Under the pieces are notes generated by a model. The model saw nothing but the letters and a program-made list of their open reading frames with translations. It made no database searches and was not told the origin of the DNA. Shown here piece by piece: positions 16,897 to 25,671 of a DNA stretch of 64,000 nucleotides. How positions within the stretch are numbered: position 1 is the first letter of the stretch; every line of letters begins with the position of its first letter. Both the position numbers and the translations under genes were made by a program. The stretch lies in the NCBI GenBank assembly GCA_028819195.1, contig JAPPMF010000019.1, positions 52,569-116,568 of the forward strand. The letters are read 5' to 3'. This stretch comes from Bin55 sp028819195. Lineage in GTDB: Bacteria > Pseudomonadota > Gammaproteobacteria > Pseudomonadales > Azotimanducaceae.

Positions 16897-18135
16897 TCAA
16901 GTGCACAAATTCGAAACTCGTCTCGGTATGTCTCTCTGTAATTCGCGAGTCCTTCCCCACAACTCCATGAGGACATCAACTTGTTTGGTGTCAAGGTCAA
17001 ATAAGAGCTCAAGATCTATCTCGCAGTTTTGCCTATCGACTTCGCATCCGGAATCTTCCTCACTAGTGTCGCGAACAGTAGGGGTAGTTGACTCGATACA
17101 CACTTGCATGAATTGCCAGAAACGCGCCATCTTTGGCGTTAGTGTTTTGTCTGCTAGTTGTTTCAACCCGAATCCCATACGGTGACTCTTTTTAAAGTAC
17201 ACAAACTGTTCTAAACCGAATTGCTTCGCTAGTGTCTTTGCTAGTTGGTGATTTTTCTTTCTCAGTTCAACACGAAACAATTCTGTGTGTTGGTTTGTCG
17301 TTGCGTCAGGTTTTGTTTCCTCAACGTCTTGTTCAGCGTTTTCTTTTAATTTTGGCTCGCCGTTCGCAATACTTTGTTCTTCATTGACAATTGACAAACT
17401 TTGTACGGCAACACCTAATTCTTTATCGAGATCTGCTTGGAACAGATCGAAGTTCCAATGTTCTCCATCCCAGGTGGTAGCAACTCTCTTGAATATTGCC
17501 TGAAATTGTTGTAGTTCCAATCCTTTAGCAAGCGAACGTTCTTGTTGTTCAATTTCCAAAATTCTCACTTTGTCAATTTCCGCAATTCCACTCTCCGATT
17601 CAAGTGTTTTTGGAATGAGCGGGTACAGCTGATCGACTGCATATACCATGAGATCAATCATGCGTTTTGAAATCGGGTAACCACACTGGGTTAACTTTGT
17701 CGCGATTTCTTCGTGATTTAAGTCAGTTGTGATATCACTCGTTAGATATTCTCGAGTGAATTGAATGACAAGTTGAGATTGTTCCAAGAACGTAAATTGT
17801 TGGGATACGTCGTCGGTAATTGAGTGTTCTAGGCGAGATTGGACTTCGCCGGGCCAGGTATAGATCAACGCTGGAATCTGCGCAAATTGTTTACAGTTTG
17901 ACTCGTGATATATCTGTTGGAGTACTTTGAGACGGGTATTCCCGCCGGATAGAAGGAGATACCCGTTGTCAGTGGGTCCTTTTGCTAAGACAAGTGGCTG
18001 GTTGAGTCCACTGTTCAAAATTGAATTCTTGAGATCATCTTCAAAGATTTCTTTGCTCGATTGATTGGATGAGAAATCTACGGTGGTAATCTGCTCGATT
18101 GGAACTTGGTGTACTTCTTTAGTCTCGAAATCCAT
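16897..18135 (-). CDS. parB: ParB-like partition/ICE protein (TIGR03764 type)
   Basis: A 412-residue ParB/Spo0J-domain protein. The N-terminus carries the CTPase-fold signature with VLAKGPTDNGYLLLSGGNTR around residues 50-70 (the GGNTRL box in place of GERR). The middle has a helix-turn-helix with LTQCGYPISKRMIDLMVYAV. The C-terminal 150 residues are acidic and family-specific. TIGR03764 proteins mark one end of PFGI-1-type ICEs and help maintain the excised circle. The usual ParA and DnaB genes are not upstream; a divergent methylase lies there instead. Confidence 0.82.
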   Translation of the reverse strand: MDFETKEVHQVPIEQITTVDFSSNQSSKEIFEDDLKNSILNSGLNQPLVLAKGPTDNGYLLLSGGNTRLKVLQQIYHESNCKQFAQIPALIYTWPGEVQSRLEHSITDDVSQQFTFLEQSQLVIQFTREYLTSDITTDLNHEEIATKLTQCGYPISKRMIDLMVYAVDQLYPLIPKTLESESGIAEIDKVRILEIEQQERSLAKGLELQQFQAIFKRVATTWDGEHWNFDLFQADLDKELGVAVQSLSIVNEEQSIANGEPKLKENAEQDVEETKPDATTNQHTELFRVELRKKNHQLAKTLAKQFGLEQFVYFKKSHRMGFGLKQLADKTLTPKMARFWQFMQVCIESTTPTVRDTSEEDSGCEVDRQNCEIDLELLFDLDTKQVDVLMELWGRTRELQRDIPRRVSNLCT

Positions 18136-18472
18136 CTCTAAGAAGTTGCTAAATGACTGTAGTTTGAAGATAAACTTTAATTAAAACTGTAATATTGTAT
18201 ATATTCATTGATGATTTAGCAACAGTTTTCACGAAATTTTTAAAAATATATTCTCAAAGTTGAAGTTTAGGCGTTGCGAGAAGTTGTTTTCTGAACTAGA
18301 GTTCTGAAAAACTGTTGAGAGTTTCCTAGTTGTACTCAATGCTCCTGAAGTCAAGAAGCATAGAACTCCAGAGATATAAAATCTTTTACAGTCGGAAAAC
18401 TAATCCCATCTCCATAATTGAACAGTCGAGCTAAACTATGAATAGATTCTGGAAATACTGGAGGTTGTCCAA
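18136..18472. other. Divergent promoter region between parB and an orphan methylase
   Basis: A 337-base, very AT-rich spacer with tracts such as taatattgtatatattc near 18190. It must contain both divergent promoters. No gene or clear parS-like palindrome was picked. A ggagg ribosome site at its right end serves the TTG start at 18473. Confidence 0.5.
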
Positions 18473-19222
18473 TTGACTAAAGCCAAAATATTATCGTTCA
18501 CTAAACCAGCGAGCAAAGCAGAATTACCGACCGTATATTCCTCTGTCCGGGACTTAAAGCAACCTGACATTAATCTATCCGCCGAGTTAAAGCTCAATGC
18601 CCGTCTGAAAATGGAAGGAATCTATTTCCTCCAACAAATTCCTAACAATTCAATTCCCTGTGTCTTTTTCGATCCGCAGTATCGTGGGGTACTTGACTAC
18701 CTCAGTTACGGCAATGAAGGTGAAAACCGCGGACGCGAACGAATCGCTTTAGTGCAGATGAACGACGAGAAAATTCGTGAATTTATTGTTGAGATCGATC
18801 GTATATTGATCGCAAGTGGACACTTATTTCTTTGGGTCGATAAGTTTCATCTCGCGCAAGGTATATCACACTGGTATACGGACACAAGCTTAGACGTTGT
18901 CGACTTCATTGCTTGGAACAAAGACAAAATGGGCATGGGTTACCGCACTCGTCGCTATTCTGAATACCTAATTGTGTTACAGAAAAAACCTAAACGAGCG
19001 AAGGGAGTGTGGAAGATTCACAATATCCCGGACATTTGGACCGAAAAGGTGAATAACATAACGGGTATACACCCAAAACCGATCGGTTTACAAGGTGAAC
19101 TCATTGAAGCGGTAACCAATAGCGGCGATATCGTAGTCGATCCCGCCGCTGGTTCGTTTAGTATTTTGGAGGCTTGTAAAGCACGGGGTCGCAACTTTTT
19201 AGGCTGTGACTTACGGGGTTAG
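18473..19222 (+). CDS. Orphan DNA methyltransferase with a DPQY motif
   Basis: A 249-residue methylase starting at TTG with ggagg nine bases upstream. The catalytic motif reads CVFFDPQYRG near residue 65, where nearly all enzymes have DPPY. Motif I is VVDPAAGSFS near residue 222, giving the beta order. Other conserved blocks are GHLFLWVDKFHL, MGMGYRTRRYSEYL and HPKP. No endonuclease is adjacent. DPQY is a recurring variant in a family I recall from proteobacterial mobile elements, so it may be functional and not a lesion; specificity is unknown. Confidence 0.78.
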   Translation: MTKAKILSFTKPASKAELPTVYSSVRDLKQPDINLSAELKLNARLKMEGIYFLQQIPNNSIPCVFFDPQYRGVLDYLSYGNEGENRGRERIALVQMNDEKIREFIVEIDRILIASGHLFLWVDKFHLAQGISHWYTDTSLDVVDFIAWNKDKMGMGYRTRRYSEYLIVLQKKPKRAKGVWKIHNIPDIWTEKVNNITGIHPKPIGLQGELIEAVTNSGDIVVDPAAGSFSILEACKARGRNFLGCDLRG

Positions 19223-19243
19223 ACCTCCTACAGTTATCGCAAC

Positions 19244-21004
19244 CTATTCAGCTGACTCTTCATCCCAACGAGCTGCGAGCACATTCTCAAGTTCTTCGGT
19301 GTGTAAATCGCGCTGCACGATACATCCTTCACTATCGATCAAGAATCCTTTAGGTACGTAATTGACACCATAGGCTGTTGCCATCGGGGCTTGCCATCCC
19401 TTCAATTCGCCATCATCCGCTGCGTCAATCACATCGATCCATGGTAGTTCATTTTCTTCAAAGCCTGCTTGCCAATCTTCGAGGGTGCTGTCGATAGAGA
19501 CAGTGATAATTTCAAAACCTTCGTTTTGATACGTCGAATACATCTCTTTAAGTGCTGGAAAGCTTGCGATGCATGGACCACACCAAGAGGCCCAAAAGTC
19601 GACTAATACTAGCTCATTTTCTTGTAATACATTGTGCAGTGACACTGCTTCCCCTTCGAGATTATCGAGAGTAAATGCCGGTGCGAGTTGCCCCGGAACG
19701 ACCGTTTTATCGTTGTGTATGACTGAGATTCGTTGCACAACTTCTTCAATCTTTGGTGTGATGTGTTGCTCGACAAATTCCTCGCTGAATATAGTTGCCA
19801 ATTCCTCGAGTGCAGCTAATTTTTCTTCGTCGCGGTCGTATCCAAAAGGATTGAGTTGAAATGCCATCCACGCTAAATCAAGGTCATCTGAGTTCTGCAT
19901 GATTGGTAATAGCGACTCGATACGCTTATCAGTCAACTGTTCCCGAAATTCTTGAACACGTTCGTATCCGGCAGGCATGGTAAAACCAGTTCCGGTATCG
20001 GCTGCTATGGTAGTCAAATCAACGTGCTGACACTCGGCCGCTGGTGGATTAGTGGACGCAAATGTGAGATCGGGTGATTCTGTATTGACCTCTTCGGTGT
20101 CCTCCGTGTCAGACACTACCTCTGGGTCGACTTCTTCACTCGTTTCAAACGACTTTTCCCATTCGGCATAAGCGAGACTTTGTTGTTCCCTGAGTTTCAT
20201 GTATTCTGGATCGTTCATCCAACTTGTAACCAAGCGAGTATGAAGTCCTTCATGATCTGCCGATATCACGAACGAGTCCGTACTCCCGACTTGTTCGACA
20301 CCGTAATTCATACCAGGTTCAAATATACCGTCTAAACTAATGATCATTGAATAACTACCGAATTCCTCAATCCACAGTGAAAATAGAGTTGGCTTATCGA
20401 GATCACCCTCAATCGAGAACTTGCCGTTTTCAAGTAAAACGGGTCCAAACTTAGTGTATTTGGTAGGTGATCCATCGAGTTCGTAGCTTCTTCCGTAAAC
20501 ACTTACGTGCGTCAACTCAGGATCATAATCAGTAAACTGTTTCAGGTCGCCAGAAAATGTAAATCTACGTTCTGGATCGGTAGATCGATGATCTGAACCC
20601 TTCAAAAAAACTTCTTGGGTACTTACATTGTCGAGTACCTCGAACTTGTTTTTCGAATTAGGTAGCAGCAAAAAGTTGGTTGATCCAATCACTTCCTCGT
20701 TTTTTACGACGCTGAGCGTAACAGGTACTGCCTGATCTACTGTTCCACGCAATCTAATCTTGCGGTTTTTGAACTCACCCGAGGTGATTTCCATTGGTGG
20801 TATCTCTTCGGATTCATCGGTTGCGTTGGATGTAACCGTTACACGCAATTCGTGCTCGGTAGTCGGTTCATCGGCTACGTAGATAATTTCGCCATTAATG
20901 ATGAACGAGTTATTTTGCGGACCGGCGACATTCATCATTTGACAGCTTGTGATGGTCAATGTAATGACAAACAGTCCAAGAATGGTTACCAGGTATTTTT
21001 TCAT
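19244..21004 (-). CDS. TlpA-like thiol-disulfide lipoprotein
   Basis: A 586-residue envelope protein. The lipobox is ITSCQ near residue 20, predicting a lipid anchor. The first 260 residues form a DUF4369-like beta domain (GSDHRSTDPERRFTF is repeated in a decayed paralogue downstream). A low-complexity acidic linker at about 290-315 follows. The C-terminal 150 residues are a thioredoxin fold with the redox motif WASWCGPC near residue 477 and a cis-proline YVPKG. It should reduce or oxidise periplasmic disulfides. An aggac ribosome site precedes the ATG. Confidence 0.85.
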   Translation of the reverse strand: MKKYLVTILGLFVITLTITSCQMMNVAGPQNNSFIINGEIIYVADEPTTEHELRVTVTSNATDESEEIPPMEITSGEFKNRKIRLRGTVDQAVPVTLSVVKNEEVIGSTNFLLLPNSKNKFEVLDNVSTQEVFLKGSDHRSTDPERRFTFSGDLKQFTDYDPELTHVSVYGRSYELDGSPTKYTKFGPVLLENGKFSIEGDLDKPTLFSLWIEEFGSYSMIISLDGIFEPGMNYGVEQVGSTDSFVISADHEGLHTRLVTSWMNDPEYMKLREQQSLAYAEWEKSFETSEEVDPEVVSDTEDTEEVNTESPDLTFASTNPPAAECQHVDLTTIAADTGTGFTMPAGYERVQEFREQLTDKRIESLLPIMQNSDDLDLAWMAFQLNPFGYDRDEEKLAALEELATIFSEEFVEQHITPKIEEVVQRISVIHNDKTVVPGQLAPAFTLDNLEGEAVSLHNVLQENELVLVDFWASWCGPCIASFPALKEMYSTYQNEGFEIITVSIDSTLEDWQAGFEENELPWIDVIDAADDGELKGWQAPMATAYGVNYVPKGFLIDSEGCIVQRDLHTEELENVLAARWDEESAE

Positions 21005-21066
21005 AAAACAGGTCCTGTTAAAGTGTGTTTCAAAAGAGAGTTGGCGTGGAGTTTAGTCTTCTATTA

Positions 21067-21091
21067 TAGGGAACTTCTATTTAACGATTGA
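21067..21091 (+). repeat. Left copy of a 25-bp perfect inverted repeat
   Basis: These 25 bases (starting TAGGGAACTTCTATTT) recur exactly, in reverse complement, at 27633-27657, bounding 6.6 kb. A shorter version, ggaacttctattaa, starts at 26467. The right copy is the terminal repeat of a decayed IS5-like element, so this copy is probably a solo IS end. It lies just upstream of the TlpA-like lipoprotein gene and could affect its promoter. Confidence 0.8.
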
Positions 21092-21275
21092 ATTTTGGCA
21101 GAAATTATTCATGTCTAGAGCGGTATCGTAGTTTCCGAAAGTTAAGGTTCATGTTAGAATAGAGTTTTCGCAAACTTTGCAGCGTTTTTTCCCGTCAAAG
21201 GACATGGTAGTATGAAAAGCGACGAGGTTCTGAACTACAGCCACGGAGGGCGAGATGAGACCACGATGAGAACCG

Positions 21276-22448
21276 GTGATTGCGAGTATTTTTCGGGAGT
21301 TACGGCCGGAATATGACCGGTTAGATGAGAAGTACCCGGTTTCGCCGCAATCGCGGTATCGGTTTTCCGATGGTCTGAAAAGTTTGTTTGCGATATTTCA
21401 GTTTCGGCGGCCAAACCTCTATCGGTTTGAAATTGATTACTTCAACGATACGAGTTTACGGTCGTCGATCCAGCGGTTGTTTGCGATCAGTTCGGTGCCG
21501 AGTGATACAACCATTCGACGGGTATTGGATCGGTTGTCGCCAGCGGATTTGCGCCCTTTTTATAAGACCGTCTTTCGGTGGGCCCAGCGGCAGAAGTTAT
21601 TGGAGCAGTTTCGCAGTCCGTTGGATGGGGGGCTGTTATTAGCGTTAGATGGGACCCAAGGAGTGTCATCGGCGACGATTCCCTGTTCGTCCTGTTTAGT
21701 GAAGCAACATCGCCCGTTAGATCCGGACGATCCAGAGGAACCGGAACGGTTCACTTATTATCACCAGACGTTAGGGGCGGCGTTAGTGTCGCCGACGAGT
21801 AAAACCGTATTGCCGTTAGGTCCGGAACCAATTGCGGGTCGGGATGAACACGGGGTTCAAGATAGTGAGTTAAAAGCGGCGTTTCGGTGGTTGCCTAAAT
21901 TTCGCCGTGAGCATCTGCACTTGCAAGTGATTTTGTTAGGCGATGCGTTGTATAGTAACGCCCCGTTTATCCAAAGGTTAACGGCAGCTAACCTGAAGTT
22001 CATGCGGCGGGTGAAGCCCGCGAGTCGGCAGCAGGAGACGGCTGATCAAGCCAGCCACGGTGAGCGTTGGGTCCGCGGTGTGCACCGTCCTGACCGGTCT
22101 TATCGGCGCTTACGGGCTCAGTCATTGAACCAGAAGCATCCTGACTTGAAAGTGAATGTCGTGCAGGAACGCACGGCGAGTGGGAAGCGCGCGGAATGGG
22201 TCACGAATCGGGACGTATCGGCCTCGCAAGTTGCGGCGATGTGGCAACAAGCCGTGGAACAAGGGTGCGAACACCTGTGCCTGTGGTATCAAGCTGCTTT
22301 GTTTGGCTTACTCAAAAAACCGCGGCACAAGTTACATTTCTGGGACGAACAAATATTCATCCTGAAGAGGTTCGATCTATGGACTTGGGAGCAGTTATAC
22401 GATCGCTCAGCGAAACCACACCAAGCCATCCCGGTCCCAGACACCTAA
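21276..22448 (+). CDS. ISNCY (ISDol1-like) transposase, probably decayed at the C-terminus
   Basis: A 390-residue frame resembling ISDol1-group transposases. Recognisable blocks are LLLALDGTQGVSSATIPC (first catalytic aspartate), CSSCLVKQHRP, YYHQTLGAALVSP, LPLGPEPI and VILLGDALYSNAPFI (second aspartate). The normal C-terminal block with the catalytic glutamate and the FNTLKNQGYHFEHN type of sequence is not found in any frame. The last 90 residues look unrelated, so the gene is probably truncated or rearranged. GC is higher than in the neighbours, as expected for an acquired element. Its terminal repeats were not found. Confidence 0.72.
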   Translation: MIASIFRELRPEYDRLDEKYPVSPQSRYRFSDGLKSLFAIFQFRRPNLYRFEIDYFNDTSLRSSIQRLFAISSVPSDTTIRRVLDRLSPADLRPFYKTVFRWAQRQKLLEQFRSPLDGGLLLALDGTQGVSSATIPCSSCLVKQHRPLDPDDPEEPERFTYYHQTLGAALVSPTSKTVLPLGPEPIAGRDEHGVQDSELKAAFRWLPKFRREHLHLQVILLGDALYSNAPFIQRLTAANLKFMRRVKPASRQQETADQASHGERWVRGVHRPDRSYRRLRAQSLNQKHPDLKVNVVQERTASGKRAEWVTNRDVSASQVAAMWQQAVEQGCEHLCLWYQAALFGLLKKPRHKLHFWDEQIFILKRFDLWTWEQLYDRSAKPHQAIPVPDT

Positions 22449-22783
22449 CTGGTTTCCTCGCCTTCACCCAACCTGAAAAAATTCACCGAGAGGTGAAGTG
22501 TTAGCCTGTGGACCAAAACCAATTTCCACCTCTTTTCGAGCAGAATCGCACTCAAAAAACCATAAACGTTGTCTGCAATCTAGAGAACGAGAGGATTCCA
22601 AAGGTCAATTTTGAACTCACAGTTCGACTATAAAACCTCATAGTTCAACATAATGCTAGACATGAATAATTTCTGGTAAAAACTATAAAACTATTGATTT
22701 TTAGATTTACACAAATCGACCGTTTTAACTATCATATAACCGACTTTTACCCACCACCGGTTTTGACCACAAGGAAACCACTG
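22449..22783. other. Intergenic after transposase
   Basis: 335 bases containing probable leftover transposon DNA, then the AT-rich promoter region of the secreted protein gene. A purine-rich site aaggaaa lies upstream of the ATG at 22784, and the same leader (aaggaaaaccactg) precedes its paralogue at the right edge. Confidence 0.5.
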
Positions 22784-23854
22784 ATGAACATATGCCGAGT
22801 ATTCGTGCCGCTGTTTTTATTATTGACCGTGTTTACTTATGCCGATAATAGAGGGCCGGTCGTTGGATATGACGTAGAAAATTGTGACGGCGACTGGGTG
22901 GTATGGGCGGCAAGCTTAAACGCTTTGTACGAATATAACAAAAAACATAACTTGAAGTCGTATACCTATACCAGTGATAGCAGTACTTGTTATGTGTTCG
23001 AAGAGGAAGTGGTAGCCACCGGCACCCCAGAACCATCGACAGGTGAAGGCTCTGGTGGAGGCGGGTCATTAAATGGTGGTGGCAGAAACGGTCAGGGTGA
23101 TTCCGGCCAAGCCGGCCAAGCACCTAATCCGGCCGACGAATTTGACAACGAAGCGAACGAAACGTTAAAAGATTGTTTGGTAGGCAAATTAGCTAAATTA
23201 GACGTAGTCAAAAATTGGGAGGGAGAATATACCGAGGCGACGTGGGAAAATGATACCGATGAAGAGTGGTTAACCGGGACCCATACAGGAGGTTTACTGG
23301 GCGGAACCTATGTACAAGAGCTAGGCGAGGAAATCGTTTTTGAAACTCATCTATATCCTCATAACATTCTCAACATAGCTAACAAGTATGACAATGTTTC
23401 GTTTGACCATCTCGTGTGGTATACCCAGATGCATGAACTCGTTCACGTAATGCAAAGAACACATGACAAAGACGATGAAGGTAACCTCATAGAACCTGAT
23501 GCAGCTGAGTCATTTACAAGTTTTTTCCTCTGGGAAATGGAAGCATATAGAATCGTAGAGGAATGGTGGGACGCACTCTTCGGTGGTGAGCCGCCGTTCA
23601 TGGCGCCCGATATTGAAAAACCTGACGATTTTGATGACAATAAAACAAGATATGAAGAACTCTATGAAAAGAAACAAAACGGCACTCTAGTAGTCGATCC
23701 AGATGCTGATCCGCCGATTGATGAAGTAAAAGAGCTTGAAGAATTAACAACATATTTTGAAAACAAAAAGAAAGAAGCCCAGCTAGTACACAACGAAGAT
23801 TACGACGGTGAAAACGTGTCACTCGAGTGCGAAGAGGAAGAAGAGAGCGAATGA
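22784..23854 (+). CDS. Secreted HExxH metallopeptidase-like protein
   Basis: About 356 residues from the ATG at 22784; an upstream in-frame start lacks a ribosome site and precedes the signal peptide. The signal is ICRVFVPLFLLLTVFTYA. A Gly/Ser/Asn linker (GEGSGGGGSLNGGGRNG) follows near residue 90. The metal site is MHELVHVMQ near residue 225, with a candidate glutamate ligand in FLWEMEAYR about 30 residues on, the gluzincin arrangement. The tail is very acidic (EEEEESE). No family is recognised. It overlaps the next gene by ATGA, so the two products probably act together. Confidence 0.65.
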   Translation: MNICRVFVPLFLLLTVFTYADNRGPVVGYDVENCDGDWVVWAASLNALYEYNKKHNLKSYTYTSDSSTCYVFEEEVVATGTPEPSTGEGSGGGGSLNGGGRNGQGDSGQAGQAPNPADEFDNEANETLKDCLVGKLAKLDVVKNWEGEYTEATWENDTDEEWLTGTHTGGLLGGTYVQELGEEIVFETHLYPHNILNIANKYDNVSFDHLVWYTQMHELVHVMQRTHDKDDEGNLIEPDAAESFTSFFLWEMEAYRIVEEWWDALFGGEPPFMAPDIEKPDDFDDNKTRYEELYEKKQNGTLVVDPDADPPIDEVKELEELTTYFENKKKEAQLVHNEDYDGENVSLECEEEEESE

Positions 23855-25239
23855 TTCAAATGAAAACCACCCCGCAATTCAACCTCTGGTTAGGCACAAG
23901 CGCCCTCGCCCTCATTGCGCTGAGCGTGGGGGTTTTCTTGTGGTTAAGTACTCCACAACCAATACCCCCTGATCAGCCAGCGATCCTCCCTAACTCACTC
24001 ATCGCAAGTTCAAGCACTCCGACCGCCACCATTGCAGCTACCGATCCTGTAATACCAGCGCTTGTCAGCCCCAAATTACCCCCTGTTGACTATCCCCCTG
24101 GATCCGTCGGTGAAGCCTGTGAAGTGAACGAGTTTCCGTCCTTTGACTGGTACTCCAACCTAGACTTTGACATTCGGCGCAGCCTCGAAAATCACCCTTA
24201 CGATCTCATGCAAGAGAAACTAAAAAAGGAGACATGTATGACCGCGCTAGAACGCCATATGTACTCGATCAATCCCTACCTTTGGGAAACACCAAACGAA
24301 ACAAAATGGAAGAAAAAAGAGAAGAATCTGGCGTTTTCCTTTGTGGTTATCGACAACCCTATGACTTTTGAACGAATCTTCACTGATCCATTGGGTGATT
24401 TTGCACGGGTTCAAGAAGCTTTAGCGCACCCCGAATGCCAACTCGGTAAAGGAGGTGCTAAAAGTAACTATCAACTTAACGAAACGTGTCATGCCGACGC
24501 CATTCACAACTATGCATTAGTACTGCGGTACTGCTACGACGAACACTATATTTTTGAAGACAGCCCCACAGTCACAACCCTTTCATCCACTGGCATGTTT
24601 ATAAAGACCAAGCAGCCTGCAACCAAGCCCACACCCGAAGAAGATCGCCATAAATGGATTCAAGAGTTAGAGGACGATTGGTTAAAAGAAAAATGTTGGA
24701 GTTTAGACCGAACTCTCGATTTAAACTCCGAAATACATAACGAATTAATTCAGCAAATCCAGGCGATTATGCCAGCCCGTACTCTCTGGATTGAAAAGTC
24801 CGTGAATGCAGGGTTGATAGAGCTCGCGGCGCGACTAGGCGACGCCGCCACGGGTTTGACTAAGCCGTTTTTTTATTCAGAAGAGGGGTATCAATACGGA
24901 CCTCTTGCCGGTTGGTTTGCCAGTTTTTATGAGCCGACTCAACTAGGGAGCAAGCACCAGCCTAGTGTTGAACGCTTACAACAACTCGTACTCTTGTTTG
25001 AAAGAAGATTTCTTGCCAACAATGGGGAGGTTATCAAGTTTGATCACGAAGCACTGGTGCGCCATTTATGCACGCCGCCCTATGACCCCCCATTTGGGTC
25101 CGACCAAGATCACGTCTCAGACCCCCCGAGTTGTCGTGACATCATCACCGAGTTACGTCAAAAACCAATAAGCTCGTCAATTTTGGAAGCAATCGACACT
25201 TTCGAAGACGTCGCGATGCGCCTTGACGTCTACGAATAA
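23851..25239 (+). CDS. Membrane-anchored protein coupled to the HExxH gene
   Basis: About 462 residues starting at the ATG that overlaps the stop of the upstream gene. One hydrophobic anchor (GTSALALIALSVGVFLWL) near residues 15-32, then a Pro/Ser/Thr-rich linker and a soluble domain with at least ten cysteines (for example AHPECQLG, LVLRYCYDEHY). The end, PSCRDIITELRQ to FEDVAMRLDVY, is matched by a fragment at 29027-29160, showing a paralogue. No family is recognised. Likely periplasmic, perhaps a partner or inhibitor of the metallopeptidase. Confidence 0.6.
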   Translation: MIQMKTTPQFNLWLGTSALALIALSVGVFLWLSTPQPIPPDQPAILPNSLIASSSTPTATIAATDPVIPALVSPKLPPVDYPPGSVGEACEVNEFPSFDWYSNLDFDIRRSLENHPYDLMQEKLKKETCMTALERHMYSINPYLWETPNETKWKKKEKNLAFSFVVIDNPMTFERIFTDPLGDFARVQEALAHPECQLGKGGAKSNYQLNETCHADAIHNYALVLRYCYDEHYIFEDSPTVTTLSSTGMFIKTKQPATKPTPEEDRHKWIQELEDDWLKEKCWSLDRTLDLNSEIHNELIQQIQAIMPARTLWIEKSVNAGLIELAARLGDAATGLTKPFFYSEEGYQYGPLAGWFASFYEPTQLGSKHQPSVERLQQLVLLFERRFLANNGEVIKFDHEALVRHLCTPPYDPPFGSDQDHVSDPPSCRDIITELRQKPISSSILEAIDTFEDVAMRLDVYE

Positions 25240-25671
25240 GCCTTCAAACCAGTCCGCCAATGCGCGTCGATTGAAATTTACCATAACATTCTCGATCAAC
25301 AGAGTTAACCTAGCGCGGCATTGAACGCGACGAGGAAGCACAAAAATAGCCCCGTCCAGTTAGCCGAAACGGCGAGTCCTTATTAATAGGAGGATTTGAT
25401 CATTCCAAGCATTACAGCCCCTACGTGAGCGATTCTGAGCGCGCTTTTTGAAAACTTGTGTGATTGCACTCACATTATTTAAGGAATGTGTGCATAAATT
25501 GATTTAGACAATAAATTTGAAAAAAATTTAGTCATTTAAGTCAAGATCGGAGTCAATGGAGTAAGTGACGAGAATTTCACGATGTTTTTTCCTGTCGATC
25601 TTGCTTTTTTGTGCCAAAAATAGCTAGTTTCCTGCGCTTCCTCGCCGTTCAGGCGTACTCCTCCCTACCCA
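25240..25671. other. Intergenic
   Basis: 432 bases with a poly-A/T-rich middle (25490-25540). The distal end of the minus-strand IS5 element should lie here, but the inverted repeat was not identified. No gene is supported. Confidence 0.45.

Larger units (their letters stand above)
1..18135 (-). mobile_element. PFGI-1/SPI-7-type integrative conjugative element, partial and interrupted
   Basis: The minus strand carries recognisable families of this ICE class: ParB (TIGR03764 type), TIGR03761/AcaB, DUF3577, DUF6573, PilL N-terminal protein, TIGR03759, TraD, TIGR03747 and DUF2857. Their order broadly follows the class, except that DUF2857, normally close to ParB, lies at the far end. R-M cassettes and a toxin-antitoxin remnant separate backbone genes. 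No integrase, att site, ParA, DnaB, SSB, topoisomerase III, relaxase or VirB4-like ATPase is visible. The left end lies outside the window and the right boundary is not defined; ParB is the last clear backbone gene. Whether the element can still transfer is unknown. Confidence 0.8.

Noticed and set aside
21067..22448. The 25-bp repeat as the left end of the ISNCY-type element
   Set aside because: No matching right end follows the transposase; the same repeat ends the IS5-like element, so it is better explained as an end of that IS type.
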